Made by a program: the position numbers and the translations under genes
The notes under the pieces: generated by a model
The model's database searches: none
Told to the model about the DNA's origin: nothing
Seen by the model: only the letters and a program-made list of their open reading frames with translations
Source: Daphnia carinata
Lineage: Eukaryota; Arthropoda; Branchiopoda; Diplostraca; Daphniidae
Assembly: GCF_022539665.2 (NCBI RefSeq)
Contig: NC_081331.1
Coordinates: 10,385,534 to 10,449,533 of the forward strand
Length of the DNA stretch: 64,000 nt
Reading direction: 5' to 3'
Shown here: in pieces, positions 25,565 to 39,532 of the stretch
Position numbering within the stretch: position 1 is the first letter of the stretch
Layout of the letters: every line of letters starts with the position of its first letter

Positions 25565-25595
<31 letters not shown>
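25565..25595 (+). repeat. (CA)n microsatellite
   Basis: About fifteen uninterrupted AC units in the intergenic region between the pannier-like and serpent-like genes. Likely polymorphic in length. Confidence 0.85.
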
Positions 25596-25597
<2 letters not shown>

Positions 25598-27311
25598 CCG
25601 ACATGAATCGTTTTTTTTTTTTTTAAGCTGCAGGAAATTTTTCTGAATTAAAAATCAAAACTTTTGTATGAGCCGGCGGGATAGAGAGGAGGGATAGTCA
25701 AGACGACAACATTCAATCCTAATGGATGGAAACTTGTTTCGCTATCACAAAACGTGAGAGCCGCAATCAGCATGAGCATGCTAGACTTACATACATACAT
25801 GCTGTGCGACAAAGAGTGAATCACGTATAAGGTAAATTCCTGACGAGTCTTTTTTTTTTTTTTTTTTTCACGATAAAAAAAAATTATTTCAAGTTTTTCT
25901 TACCGGAAATGGATGAATGGAGGATGCAGTCGGGTAATTTCAGCGGCTGCCGATCAAAGGAAAAAAAAAAACAGACGTCCGGCAGATTGAGAGTGAAAAG
26001 GACCAGCGGACGAGACGTAACGGCCAACTTAGAAGACGAGAGCGAACACAAGAAGCCACACTTTTTGAGATGCCGCCGAGGGACTCACTGAACCAAAATC
26101 GGTCTCGGGGCTGGTGCTGGTTTCGTCCCGGTTGTTTCTTCTGCTAGGCGGGGCATTCAAGCTCCTCCTCCGCTTGTATCCTATTGGATACGGCTGCACC
26201 AATCACTACATAAAACCAAATAGTAGATGGACACATCATTCATTTTCTCTCAGCAAACTGCCATGCGACTATAAGAACTGCTTTACCAGTGATTGTTTTG
26301 TTTGTTTTTTTTCCTTTCTTCTTCTTCTTGGAGAGGGTGGAACCCTCCCCAATTGTTTCTTTTGTCTTCGGTTCCTTTTTGAATCTCGTGCCGTACATAC
26401 CGCAACCATATCCATCAATCGAGTAAATGGCGCCGGCTCTCGACCGACTTTGAGGTTCTATACCACAGGTTAATGAGCAAGCATCAATTAACATTATCTA
26501 CCTTTTGATTTGTTTCCCTCTTTCCGGCAAGGAGGAAGAAAAACAAATAAAAGGAAAATAATTCTTCTTTGGTATATTGCTTGCATTTTTCCTACACACG
26601 AGCAGTAAACGGTGTTATAAGGCTCTAATGATCAGCCAAGGGAATTAAGTAATGTGAAATCAAAGAAGAAACAGAACAACATGCAGAAGAAGAACAGTGA
26701 AATCATGCAACTGTAAAAACACGAACCGGTGAAGGCTAAATAAGGCGATCTAAAAATGCTGTGGAGGTAACATTAATTACGAAGTAGGAATAAAAAGAAA
26801 ACTAAAAATAAAATACAACCCCGGTATAGATGCTGTTGCAAGGCTGAAGCAATTCCATACCAATAAAATCTCCAGATATAGACCGTCAGCCATGAACGTT
26901 ATTACACCTTAATAGTCATTCGTATAATCTAAATATAAACATATCAGAAACAAACTCGAAATAGAGAAACTGTGGATACGAAACACAAAGCAACGGAAAT
27001 ACTTTGTCCGTAATTAATTCCGTGCAAAATATAATTCGTAGAAAATGCATATATATATACTTCGTAATCAAATCAGCTTTGAATACTAACTCGTATATAT
27101 GGTAACCAATGCAATTGCTTTCACGAGGAGAATCACAATGACTGTCATTATAATTTTTTTTTTGGGTCTATGTTTTGGGTATTGCTAATATAATCCCTAA
27201 GGTGCAATTTTGAAATCAGTGTTGTGTTGCTTTTGTCTAGGTTTTTTTTTGTGTGTTCGCTGTTATTATTAGTATACTTATGTTTGTATCTTGGAGATGT
27301 TTGTAAGCAGA

Positions 27312-29086
27312 TCAGTCAATATGGCGATCAAATTGGCGGATGACGATGTTGGATGAAACCTCAGTGCCATTTGGTGATCCTCCGCGAGTCACCAAAGTCG
27401 ATCCATGCATCATCAATACTGGCTCCAATGGAGGCAAACTGAAACGAACAATTGAAAAATCAAATTGAATTTGTAAAGAAAACGAAAGCTACCTTAAAAA
27501 CTACAGTTGGTACATTGCATTTTATTTTCTAGCCTAAACTTTCTACATCGTAACCCTATAGGCAGACTAGTCAGTACTCTTATGCTATCCCTCGAAAATT
27601 GAAACTTAAATTGCATTTAGCCTACATAGTATAATGATTACAATATTGAGTAGAAACTCGTATACTCGTTGTCTGTTTTTTTTTGTTTATTTTTGTTTTA
27701 CGACTAAGAAAACTTTTTTTCCCCCTTCTTTTTGGCTACTACGGAGCTGTAATAAAGATATCGACTAAATTTATAATCTGACAGTTTTTTGTATAAAAAG
27801 AGTTACTGACATTCTATCCGTGTGCAAATGGTAGGCTAACTCTATAACTGGCTGACTGCAGCTGTAGGTGTGCTGATTATCGACCACTTACGTGTCGATT
27901 ATAGTTGTTGGCGACCGGAAAAAAAAAAAAAGAAACACTGTTTGAATCTCAGATGCTTTTAGTGAATATAGAGGATAGATGTCATCATCATCGGAAAAGA
28001 TATATGACAGTATTTGTTTCGTTTCTAATCAACTCCACCATGCAGGGAGGCAGAAAAAAAAAAGCTGCTAAAAAGCCATTAACTGACCATCAGATTCTTC
28101 AATTTCTCCAATTTGTATAGCAATCGAAACAGAAGACTATCGATTTCCTTCTCTCTCTCTCTTTCACCTAAAAGTATCTTCGATACAGTCAATCAACGAC
28201 AAGCACAAAAAAATAGATTCTACATCCAACGCGGACAAGAAAGTGGACTGCATATCGCATCAACGCACACCCTAATTATCCGGACTGCTAAAGTGACGTG
28301 GATGACGTCACATCATAGAATAGAAGCAGAGCAAAGTCCCCGATAATACTAAAAGGATTGTTCTAATATGCACAGCTAATACGGACGAGAACGTGTTTAG
28401 TGCCCTGGTCAAGGTATATACAAACTTCCCCTTAGAAAAAAAAAAACAAAAAAAAAACACAACTGACTTGCTAATGTGAGTGTTGAGGAAGGTAGTCGAA
28501 GGCAATTGGATGGGCGACTGATCGGCGTTGTTGGCGGTCGAGGCCTCGTCTTCCTGGCCATCGACTTGATGATGATGCTGTTGGTCGGCCTCACCGACGT
28601 CTTCATCGTTGCCGGCCGTCGATATCAACCCGGACGACGGGGTCATCAGGACTAGGGCTCCGCCATTGGCGACGGTCAGCGAAGAAGATGTGATGACTGT
28701 TGGAGTGTAATGAATCACTGCGCTAGTACCACTCAAAAGCTGGTCTGCTATGCGTATGAGAAATTGGAAAAATATTAAATGAACGAAAAATGTAATGGCA
28801 AAGCATATAGCTCCATCTCTAAAGATATATATATAGCTATTGCATTTTTGAGTTGTTTGGTTTAAATGATATTTGGTTGAATTTATACTCTCATATAGGT
28901 GATTACTGGATATGGTGGCGAGTTCGTGATCGTCCGTTTCACCCAGTTCGTGCTTCATCTCTTCGTAGTGTTGGTGGAGTTGCGGGTGATGCTGGAGGTG
29001 CAACTGCGACGTCGATCCGGATTGGTGAATCAACTGCCCACCGGACGTGTGATTGCTTTTAGACCCTTTTGAAAGTAAGGATCATT

Positions 29087-29117
<31 letters not shown>

Positions 29118-29934
29118 GATTCAAAATAATTAGAAAGAGTTTTTGTGAATAAATTCGATTTTTCAAATATATACTTTTGTTGGGCGTCTTCTCCGTGGGT
29201 TGGCTAGTTCCGGCCTTTGGCTTTCGCTTACGGGTCTGGATGCCTTCCTTCTTCATGGCTGGCGGTCGGTTCGTCTGTCAACGCATTTCAACAAATCAAT
29301 TCAGTCATCAAAAATGTCTCTGTACGGGAAAGCGTTTTTGAAATTTAGTTGTTTCTTTGATCGATATTAAAACCTTTTTAAAAATACCCTCCTATCAATT
29401 CTTCTTCTCTCGTTTCCTAGACATTCCTTCCCTTCCCGCCCCCAAACTGAAGAAAAAAAAATAATAATAAATTGTCTAATGATGACGTTGACCTGCCCAT
29501 GTCAAAACACAAACCTGGTGGATATGATGGTGTCTGAAAGAAATAACAGACAGAAAAACTTTTGTCTTTAGTCGGGTTTTTTTTTTTTTTTTGTATGAAG
29601 AGAAAAAAAAAAAAAAATAAAAACATGGGGGTCTACCAATCCATAGTCTAGTCGGTGTCGTCTCACGACGAGGCTCGTCGGGTCGGCCATTTTGGCGTCG
29701 TATACGTAAATATACAGGAAGCGCGAGGACAGCCGAAGCAATGCCGATATACAACAGCGCGCGCTGCCTTTTTTTTTTTTTTTTTCTGTGTTGTTGTTGT
29801 TTTTCTTTCCATCTCTTCTCCCTCGTTTGTTGTTGCGTAGACGCGCATACCCACGGCACCATCACTCCCGAGTCTATACTAACTGTCTCGGACCGACCAT
29901 TTTGATACGAGCCCTAATGGCCGCCATTAATCTC

Positions 29935-29977
<43 letters not shown>

Positions 29978-31528
29978 CTCGCTCCTAAGTGGATGGACCG
30001 GCAATGGACCCTGTACGTTGCCTATGCTTTTTTTTTTTTTTTTTTTTCTTCTGCTGCTGTTGTACCCTACACAAGACACACACAAACACACACACACACA
30101 CACACACACACGAGAGAAAGAAAAAGAGAGAGAAAGAAAAGGGGGCCCCAGACCGGCGACGCCAGCACCGTCCGCCCGACGATACACATGCTGCTAGCTC
30201 TGACCCGCTGCGCTATTTTCCCTCCCCTCATTTTTCTTCGAATTCCTTTTACATATGTACATGCACCAGCGCTTTATAACGAGCCATTTATTCCATTATA
30301 CACCACCGGGGACACGCATTCTTTTTTTGATTCGGGGCGCAGGAGCTTTTGCCTTTCGGTTGCTTGAAGCAGCGCCACAGCAAGTGGACATACACTGGCG
30401 CCAGTGCAATCCTCTGCTCACGGCAAGTCAACAAGTCCCGCAGTCACACACAACAAAAAAAAAAAAAAAAAAAACACGAAAAAAAAAAAACGGAGAAAAA
30501 CCACGAAACCAAATTAAAGGGAAAAACCAGAAGGCGAATCACCTCGTTTTGAAGCATTGGATCCAATTATACGCCCGCAAAACATTTTCAGTTTCCCAAT
30601 TAAAAAGATTTCGCTTTGAATGCGAAAATTCACTTGCGAATCTGATTCCACGTATAGACAGAAATGATAAGAAATAAACGTCTATTTAGCAAAAAAATAG
30701 TCGCGACTATCAGCTGCAAAACCGACAAACAGGTGTAACGCTGTTTCTTCGTTAAAACCCCCGTGTGTGTTACAATGACAATCAACACTGGCTAACGGTT
30801 TGGCTTACACACAAGCAAATATCTAATCCTTCACTGGCGAATTGATGAAGAGCTTTCAGTAAAAGACACCCTTGTTCTCCGTATGTTATTAATCCTGTAA
30901 ATGTCTGAACTTATCGACATTGTTACAGATTTACTAAAAATGGCAGAGCTACTTCAACTAAAATTGTACGTACGGGTTATTTTCTCTGCCATGTCAATGC
31001 ACTTGTGTTTGCGATATAAGGGCAGAATATTATCGCACAATGTGTGGCTCCATATCGAGCGATGGTATCGAGAGGAGCAATTTTTTTTTTTTGGCCGTGT
31101 CATTGAGCACAACATCGGACAAAAGGCGAATTCAAGAAGTAAAACCATTCAGAGTAATGGGACATTTGGCTCACGAGGAAAATGCCTCATTACGGTAGTA
31201 AAACGGTTCCAAGATCACTCGCGTTGCAGTTATTTTTGCAATAGTTTGAGGTCATCGACATTTGATTTGATTGAAATTTCTGCTCGTTTGCTACACTGAA
31301 ATAGAAAAGAGCAGCTATCATTCATCCATTTCAGACAGCGAATGCAATCAGGCGACCAAAAGGAGCTCGTTAACGAGCTCCTTAACGAACCAGACAGTTT
31401 CTAATATACACTTGCTATTAAACTATTTTTTTTCCCCTCTATTACGGTCCTTAAAATCGAATAGCGAACTCATCACTGAGTTGAATCACTTTGATGACGT
31501 CCAAAAAGAAAGTTCCACATTGTAAGTA

Positions 31529-31564
<36 letters not shown>

Positions 31565-34500
31565 GGAACAAAAAGAGACACTTTACATGTACTCTTTCAA
31601 GACGGAAAGATGTCTATAATGATCTGCTAAATTGGTTCAATTTTTCGATCGGGAAAAAAAAAATACAAAGAAACTGGTTTTTCTTTTTGATGTACAAGAG
31701 ACTGAGAGTCTCTTTCCATTTCACGTCTCGCCCACATACTCGCCAAAAATTGAAACAGAAAAAAACTGTTGAAAATGAGATTCGATTAAAAAAAAAAAAA
31801 AAAAGTGTTGAAATATAGCGAGTAACCGGTTGATTCGCCTCATTTATCACGAGGAAAAAACAAACGCATCAAACGGCTGAAAAACCAATCAGCTTACGTG
31901 AACATGTGGCACTGCCAGTTCTTCATCTCAAATGCATTAATTGACTAAAACACACAAAACACGTAAGACATTAAAACACAGACGAACGAAAACAAAAAAG
32001 AAAAAGAAAGGAACAAAATGAAATACAAATGTAGCGAGCGCAGTAGTGAGATGCTGCCTTACCGGACTGTATACTTTCTGACCCCCTATGCTGATGCTGT
32101 CTCTCTTATTATTCGATCCGGTATCCGGACACGGAAAGCCACTTTGCTTGGCCGCCCCCGCCGCCGCCCTTCCAGGATCGCCCGCGTCCTCATCTTTTCC
32201 ATGAGCCGGTGACGACGGACGACGACGACCTCCCTATTGCGTTCGCATTTCTTTTTTTTTTTTTTTTTTTTTTTTCTTCTTTAACACACAAAAAAATTCT
32301 GCTGATTTTGTCCTCTCTCTCTCTCTACGCGTCTCTATCGCTCTCCCGCCACGTCACCGGGCGAATTTATTGATCATTATAGAGGAAATACAATCAGCCA
32401 ATGCGGCCAATGTATACACAATAGGAAAAGAAAGGAAAGTGGCGGCGGCGGCGGCGCGTCTCGTTCCAGACCGAAACGTACCGAAAAAAAAAAAAAAAAA
32501 AAAAAAAACACAACAGCCAAACGGTATAAAGTCGCTACAACAGATACGAGGGTATAGTGGACGAATAAAAAGTAGCCAACTGGATTTATGGCTGCCACTG
32601 CCACCGTATATAATCCGTATAATGGACATCACCAACTATCTGCTTTTTGTTTTGCCTATCTGTGTGTATCTAAGACAGTGAATCATTTTACTATTATTCT
32701 ACCTCGTGGACGCCATTTTCGCTTCCCACCCATAATCATTAAGATATAAGAAACGAAAAAAAAAAAAAAAACATATTTATTGCCTTTATTCTATCCCAAT
32801 CGAGATATTCGCCCACAATCGCCAATTGAATCGCGTTCAATACCAAAGACCTCCTCTTACGTTTGATTGAGTCAAATTGATCTCTTAGTTATCGGCAAAA
32901 AAATTAAATGAAAAAAACGGGCAAAATAAAATGTTTAAATTTCAGAAAAGAGCTCTGAAGAACAAAAAAAAAAAAAAAAAAAAAAAAAAAGGAAACAATC
33001 AGAACTGCTGTTGATTGATTGATGTAGAGAGGGTTTGGAAGGTATTTGTCCTTGTTTTGATGGTTGGCAGCGATACGCGCTTAACCTATTATAATAGATT
33101 GAGTCGACGACGAGTTGGCTGATGGGCAGAGCGCGGAAAGATGTCGCCTATACTTTTTTTTTTAGGGTCTGTTTTTCGTGCGGCCCAGACTAGGCCCTAT
33201 GCTCGTCTTTTTTTTTCTTTCTCGTCTTTTTCTTGCCTTTATATGTATATTTGGGGAGAAGAAATAGTTGTTGGGATTCTTTTGCGGCTGTGTCGAACAA
33301 AATGAGTTTCCTTCGTTTTCTATGGGGTCGTCTTCATCGACAGACACAGACATGCACACCTCCATTAGGACAGAAAGAAAAAAGAGAAAAAAAAAAATTT
33401 AAAGAAAAAAAAAAAATAAAAGAAAATGAGACAACAAAAAAAAATTGATGGTCGGCTTTTGCGCGCCATTTTGGTGCGTCCATAATTCCCCACGCAATTT
33501 TTGCTTGTACACCAACTTCTTTACGATAATTCTTTTTCTTTCACCCAACCCCTTCACTTGCAATTATTGTCGATGGGGTTGGCAAAGGGAAGAAAAAAAA
33601 AACGAGCATGAAAAAGGGGAAAAAAAACGCATTTTCATGGTCAAAAGGGATTCGGAGGACGAATTTTCAAGTTTTCCCAGTAACATGTAATTGATACACA
33701 CTACAAGACTAGTTTGGCTCATTAGAATAATTATAAAATTCGTTCAGCGCAATAGTCACTCAGCCAACATTTCGAGAAAGAGAGAGGGAAAAAAAAGGAA
33801 GCATGGCTTCTTGATTGACCGGCAGACACGAGAAAAAATGGCGCCCTGCTAAATCTAAGTACCATAGGCTATTTTTTCATGTTCACAAAAGCTAACATGT
33901 TGGTCATGTTAGGATAGAAAGAATTTCACAGTGCCTTTTAAGGAATTTCAATCCAAATTGGAGGAAAACAAAGTGGGATAAAAAAACTGGCAGAACAAAA
34001 AAAAAAATAATCTGAAAACTTACGTAGAACTCGCACAGACATTTCTAGGAAAGAAACCAGGCCGGCACAGGGGGGTCAACTCCATTTCGTCCAGTTAAAC
34101 ACATTATCTCTCAAAACTTTGAGGATTTGTAAGAAAAAAGTAGGTCCACACAACACTCACATCTGCACACGTTTGCGAGGCTCAAAACGAAAAATGGCCT
34201 CCTCTTTCAGATTTTCGAAATCGGCGTTGCGAGATTGTTATCTGATTCTTTTTTTTTTTTTCGATTGAGAATTTTTTAAATTTCTGTTGATTTTCGCACA
34301 GGCCTATCGATAGTTTTGACTGAAGGTGAAAATTAATGAAAATTGATTGTCATCGTTTAGTTAATTGACAACTTGAGTTGATAATGGCGATGTTGCATGG
34401 AAATCATATGAACGAGAACAGCAATGTTGCTTGATCATTCTTCAACGCTGCAAGTCGTTTAGACCATCCAATCTCAAGTGGGTTGGAGGTTGACTGCTTG

Positions 34501-37500
34501 ATTTCGTGTCGCCATAAGGAGCACTCGGGAGATTGTTCATATTGAAATTGAAACTCCAAAAAGAATTGCAAGGTAAAATAAAGCTCACGTGCAAACTCAA
34601 AATCAAAACTCTGACTGAATGCGAAAACAGTGTCCTTTCTAATCAAAAGCTAATTATAGCCATTCATGGCTCACAAGTGATTGTTTTTGCATCTTGACTC
34701 GTGACGAACCTTTTAGACGTTAGCTTTTCCCGAGTTTTAATCATGATCGATCGATTGGTCGTTGATGGTCGCAATGTTTTTCCGTTCTTGAAAGAGTCTG
34801 TCTTTTAACATTTTCGGTTTGGGGTGTCATCAAATGTGTTTTGTTTCTTTTCATGTAGTTCTCGGGAGGAGCCCCTAGACGAACCCCGCCTGTTATAAGA
34901 TTTCCCGTTTTTTTGTTTGTTTAATTTTCTCTTGGCTGAGAAAGAAGTCACGCAACCAAATAGCCACCTAATAAACTAGCACGCAATCCAGCCGCCATGC
35001 TCCATAAAAATCAACAAAACAACATCGCTTTTTGAATGAAGGCTCGTGCCATGGGATGAAAAACTCTGGGCCAACATCATCCCTAAAGCAGAGCAACAAG
35101 TCCATTATTAGGTGGCCCATAACGCAGACGACCGAGACGACTGTGTGATGACAATCTCTTCATCGTTTTCATCTACGGTCGTGTTTTCAAAGATATATAT
35201 TTTTTTAAATTTTCTTTTTCTATTGCAGCCCTTTTGGTGACGACCTGAGCATCGCATATACCTAAAATGGTCGCGTGTTATCGTCAAAACAATCGACAGA
35301 AAAAGTGACTAATGATTGGGTGATGAGGATTCTCTGCTTCAAGAATCTTTTTAAGTCGAACTCTGCCTGCCGAGACACTTCGAACACACAGCATCACAAC
35401 GATGGGACACACCTAGTTGTATCGGTAAAGTGTTTCCAGGAAAACGTGACGTATTTCAAGCCGTAATTCTCTTCTCCTTCTTAACCAATACGTGTAGGCC
35501 GGCATAGGCCTGTGGCTCTTTTCTCTAGCTTTCTACGTCGTTTCATTGAAAAATATGAACTCGATTGGGGAAAAAATAATGAACATACCGAATGCAGTTT
35601 GTAGTAAAGTCCACACGCGTTGCAGACAGGTTCGCCTGCCGTGTTGCGACGCCACAATGTCGTCACCGTCGTGTTGCAGTTGGAGCAAATCAGGCCGCTT
35701 CGACGGTTGCCGTTGCCATTTGACTGCCACATTTTTCGTTCACGATAAGTATTCAATCAAAATTTAATTTCAACACTAATAAAAACTTGGATAATACCGT
35801 AGAACTGTGGCCTCCACTGGCGCTAGACGATCGTTTGGGCGTATGCGGCTGATGTCCGCCGATTCCGTTGCCACCATTGCTGTTCCCGCCGGAAGACGTC
35901 TGACGAGCGGGCGGGCGATGGACGCCGTTGTTCACCTTGTACAAACCGCAAGCATTGCACAGATATTGGTTGGTGTTGTCGCGGCGCCAAAGAGGCGTAG
36001 CAATCACTCCGCAATTATTGCATTCTCTTCCTTCTAGCGACGCCTGATCGTCTGTTTAAAAACACCAACAAATCTCTTCAATAACAAGTCGCGCTTATTT
36101 TTTTTTTTCGTTTTCGTCTTAAGTTCCAGCATTTTTGTTAAAAAAATATTTTTTTGGGGGTTTTCTAAAAAAAAAAGGGCTTTCCGCATGTTTGAATCGA
36201 GAATTTAAAACCTAAGATAGAAAAAAAAAAAAACGAAGAAGAGTTATAGATGTATTCTATATAGCGTCCATTACGGCCTGCATCTAAATCACTCTGGACA
36301 ACATCATCCCTTTTTCTCTCTCTGTGAGGCGGCGGCGGCGGCGGCAACAACAACAAAACACTCTCCCACATGCAAATCGTCAACGACCAACGAGAAGAAG
36401 TCGAAAGGATGATCCCAAAAGAAGGGAAATAATAATAATAAAGAAAACACGACCGAAGAGCACCGCCGAATCTTCTTTCGCCGTTTCGTCTCTTACTTTT
36501 TTTGTTTCTTCCTTTTTTTTTTTTTTTTTTTTCTTTGTACCCAAGTGGTTTTCTGCGTGTGTTTTCCCGTATAGTAGGGGCTATAAATCACTGGCGTGTA
36601 CTACGACTCGTAACATTTTTCTCTGAAAAGAACACAAAAAAAAAAAAAAAAAAAAAATAGGAAGAAAAAAAGAAAGAGACGAAAACGGCGAAAACAACAG
36701 CGCTGTCCTCTTGTGTGTGTTTCTTAGTTTCTGTGGTTTTTTTCCCATTGTAAGTAACTGACGAAATCATCGATAAGTCTTCAAAGCTCAGAAGATTAGC
36801 CAATTTCGTGGCCATAAAAATAAAATGCTAAAAATAGCAAATCGTTTCGCAAATTGAATGAAACGCAGAGGCCTAATAACGGAGTTGGAGATATCGATAG
36901 TGTCACACGCAGAAAAGTTCACTTTAAAACAAAAATGGAAGGATTAAACAGACCTGGATCGATTTTGCGCAGGATCTCACCCGTTTGCAAGATGTGGAAG
37001 CTGCCTTCTTGAGGGCTGTACCAAGTAGCGCCACCTGGTGCCGGACTGACGGACGTAAATTGGCCACTCGTTGTCGAATAGTTAGCCGAGTAGCCACCGA
37101 CAGATATGGATTTCAATTCCGTCGGCGATATGTCAAGCAGCGATCCACTGGCTCCCATACTGTACGATCCGTAGCCGTAATCCATCGGCGAACTGGACGT
37201 GGTCCACGGCATTTGGATACTGATGCCATCCATTTTGCTGTCAATGCAATCAAAATATGTCATCGATGATTCGAAAGGGAATTCAATCATTTTACTGGTT
37301 GGTAGATCCGATGACGATGCCGGCGGAAGAATCCGGCGAATTATAGTTGATGATCGTCCCTTGCGCCGGATTGGTGGCGCTGTACAGGGTGGCCGTGTGA
37401 TCGTAAACGCCGACATTGTTAGGCGACGACGATGGAATGTTGTGGCTGTACACCTGAGCGGTGGCGCCGTGCAAGTTTGTCTTGTACGATGGAATCACTT

Positions 37501-39532
37501 CGATTTTGCTGTAGAGACTGGGGTCGAGCTGACGACCAGAAGATGATCCGGACGGTGTTCCACCGCTGCTGTGATGCAGCGTGCCGTAGTGATGATGTGT
37601 GGCCTCTTGTTGTTGTTGCTGCAACTTTGTGTTGCCTATTTGCTGGTACTGGTAGGTATCGGAAGCGTTGTAAGCAGCGGCTGCGGCTGCTGCAGCAGCC
37701 ACTGACGATGGCGAATGCCTACCAGACGATGAGAGCGACGAAAACGAAAACGACTGTAGCGTCTGCAGCGGCTGAAGAGAGCTAGAGTGTACATGGATGA
37801 TATTGTTGCCGAAATTGTCCAGTGTGCCGTCGGTAACCATCACTTCCTGAGTTGCGCCTATAGTCCACAAAAACACATTAGTTCGAAAATGGAACTCAGG
37901 TAAAAAGAAGAAAACATAGCAATTAAAAGTTTAGTCGGTGTTGTTCGTCATCTAGCGGTAGAAAAGTGAACTTTACGAAGGAAAGAAATTTGACTGGTTT
38001 ACGCAACAACAGTGGAAAAGGACAAAAACTAAAGTCCAACAGTTAGACATAGTCCTATGGAAAAAAAAAATTCTAAAAGGTACCCGACTCGTAAGATGAG
38101 TCATCCAATTCCCCTTTATGATTGTACAGGTCCGCTCGCATGATGTAGCGCGGGGTCAATAAAGTGCTATACACTTGCTGATCGTGACCACCGCCTGAAT
38201 GTTGCTGTTGTTGTTGCTGGAGATCGGGCGTCGCGGATGATGGATGTCCTTGGTCATCGCGAGAATGATGAGCTGAGGGCCCTCCCCCATTGCCTGTTTC
38301 TTCCAGATCTACCTGCCGAGCCAATGTCATCTAATAAAACCCGAAAACAAACAAAAAAATAGAGTAAGACATAACAAACAAAAGTTCAAGCACTTGTCAA
38401 TCAAAACAAAAATGCTAAGACGCATTTTAAAACGTTTCAAAAGTCAAAGCCGTGGTGTCAAGATAGTACGAAAAACAAAACAATTGTGTACACGTAATGT
38501 CCCTTATTTTCATATGTTTTTCGATTTTCTTATCGAAATCCTAATCCCAACAACGACATTTTTATCTTCCAAATTTCGTATACCGTCACAAAGTTCAAAT
38601 TTTTTTTAGATTGAAAAGTCCCTCTCACCTTTTTCTTACGTGAACATGTAACCCACTAAAAGAGATTCGCGATAACTGAAAAACATTTCCGTCCTACTGA
38701 TTCACTTTACCTGCCTAATCTAACGTTAGAGTTGTACATATAAAACTGAAAACGTTTTATTTACCTGAAAGGTAGCCAACCGGCTTCCTAAATAGGCCGA
38801 CGTACGGTCGTCTTCTTCGCCTTCCATCATGAGATAATCGGTCGGGACACCTGCGGCGGTCGCAGCGGCGTCCAGCAGCTCGGTGTGCTGCACTGGCTCA
38901 CCGCTTTGCTTGTCGTGAGGACCGTCTGCCATTTCTCTGTAACGAACTGATTGGCCAGCTCCGTTCTCTTCCGTATAGTGATGCTGCTGATAGTAAGATC
39001 CTTCCGACGCCTCCTGATGATTCCCTTCGACGACACTCTCTTCGACGTAGAGCGAAGCGTTACCCGGGTTCCCGGATTCGGACACGCCCATCTGATGCTC
39101 TTCATTCACCGTCGTTTCCAGGGCGTTGTCTTGTTGATGTTGGCGATAGTCCGATGTCAACGTGATGGTGCGAACGTGTTGAGTCAATGGAGGGGGCGAA
39201 GATCTTTGACGTTGCTCCGGATCTGATGGCTGGATCGCCTCAGATGATCCACTAGCCTCCGGTTCGTGATCGGCAGTTGGTTGCTGCTGTTCTTCGATCA
39301 CTTGAGGAGTGTCACCGGATTCGATTTTCAAATTGACGGGATTCTCCGTTGCGGTAGAATCAGGTTCGACCGAGTCCGCGGGAGCAACCGGTATTAATGG
39401 CGGAATAGCCGGATCGTCGTGTTTCTCTGAAATTGGGGGTTTCTCGTCAGTTGGTGATGATTCTTTGTTGCTCTCCAGTTCAGGGACATCTTCCGCTGAC
39501 TGCGCCTTTTCATCGTTCTCTTTGTTTTCCAT
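27312..39532 (-). CDS. srp: GATA transcription factor, divergent serpent-like, degenerate N-finger
   Basis: Ten coding exons on the minus strand: 39532-38765, 38330-38084, 37857-37296, 37237-36954, 36051-35798, 35723-35589, 29274-29175, 29065-28889, 28744-28468 and 27438-27312, giving 976 residues. All phases agree. Residues 1-256 are acidic (Glu/Asp/Ser/Pro), unlike the other two genes. Finger 1 (C631/C634/C652/C655) reads [21 protein letters not shown]: it keeps the zinc ligands but changes the DGTGHY block and lacks one residue after CGLY. A Gly/Ser linker leads to finger 2 (C718/C721/C739/C742), whose basic tail [18 protein letters not shown] is on a separate exon after a 6.3 kb intron. 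Serpent directs blood-cell, fat-body and endoderm fate in insects. The name rests on clustering and finger divergence; a GATA1/2/3-type identity is the alternative. The ATG follows an AG, suggesting a spliced 5' UTR. Confidence 0.75.
29939..29970 (+). repeat. (TC)n microsatellite in a serpent-like intron
   Basis: Sixteen TC units on the plus strand, inside the 6.3 kb intron that splits finger 2 from its basic tail. Confidence 0.85.
30076..30111 (+). repeat. (CA)n microsatellite in the same intron
   Basis: A run of AC dinucleotides with one AAAC interruption near its start, preceded by a 23-base T run. Confidence 0.8.
31360..31383. repeat. Perfect 24 bp palindrome in a serpent-like intron
   Basis: AAGGAGCTCGTT followed by its exact reverse complement, centred on GTTAAC. 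It lies in the 6.3 kb intron (29275-35588). It could be a dimeric protein-binding site or a small cruciform. Confidence 0.6.
31529..31563 (+). repeat. Long poly-A tract in a serpent-like intron
   Basis: About 34 consecutive A residues. Similar runs occur across the intron, for example at 32484-32507, 32964-32990 and 36636-36657 (the last lies in another intron of the same gene). Confidence 0.8.

Larger units (their letters stand above)
21449..27311. other. Intergenic region between the pannier-like and serpent-like genes
   Basis: It should contain the 5' UTR and promoter of the pannier-like gene (right of 21448) and the 3' UTR of the serpent-like gene (left of 27312). No coding exon is supported; open frames are driven by homopolymers and (CT)/(GA) tracts. 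Long A/T runs occur at about 22221-22245, 23060-23087, 23196-23213 and 24131-24153. Confidence 0.5.

Noticed and set aside
25565-30111. Possible CRISPR-like or tandem arrays
   Set aside because: The repeats are simple dinucleotides without spacers, and the genome is clearly eukaryotic.
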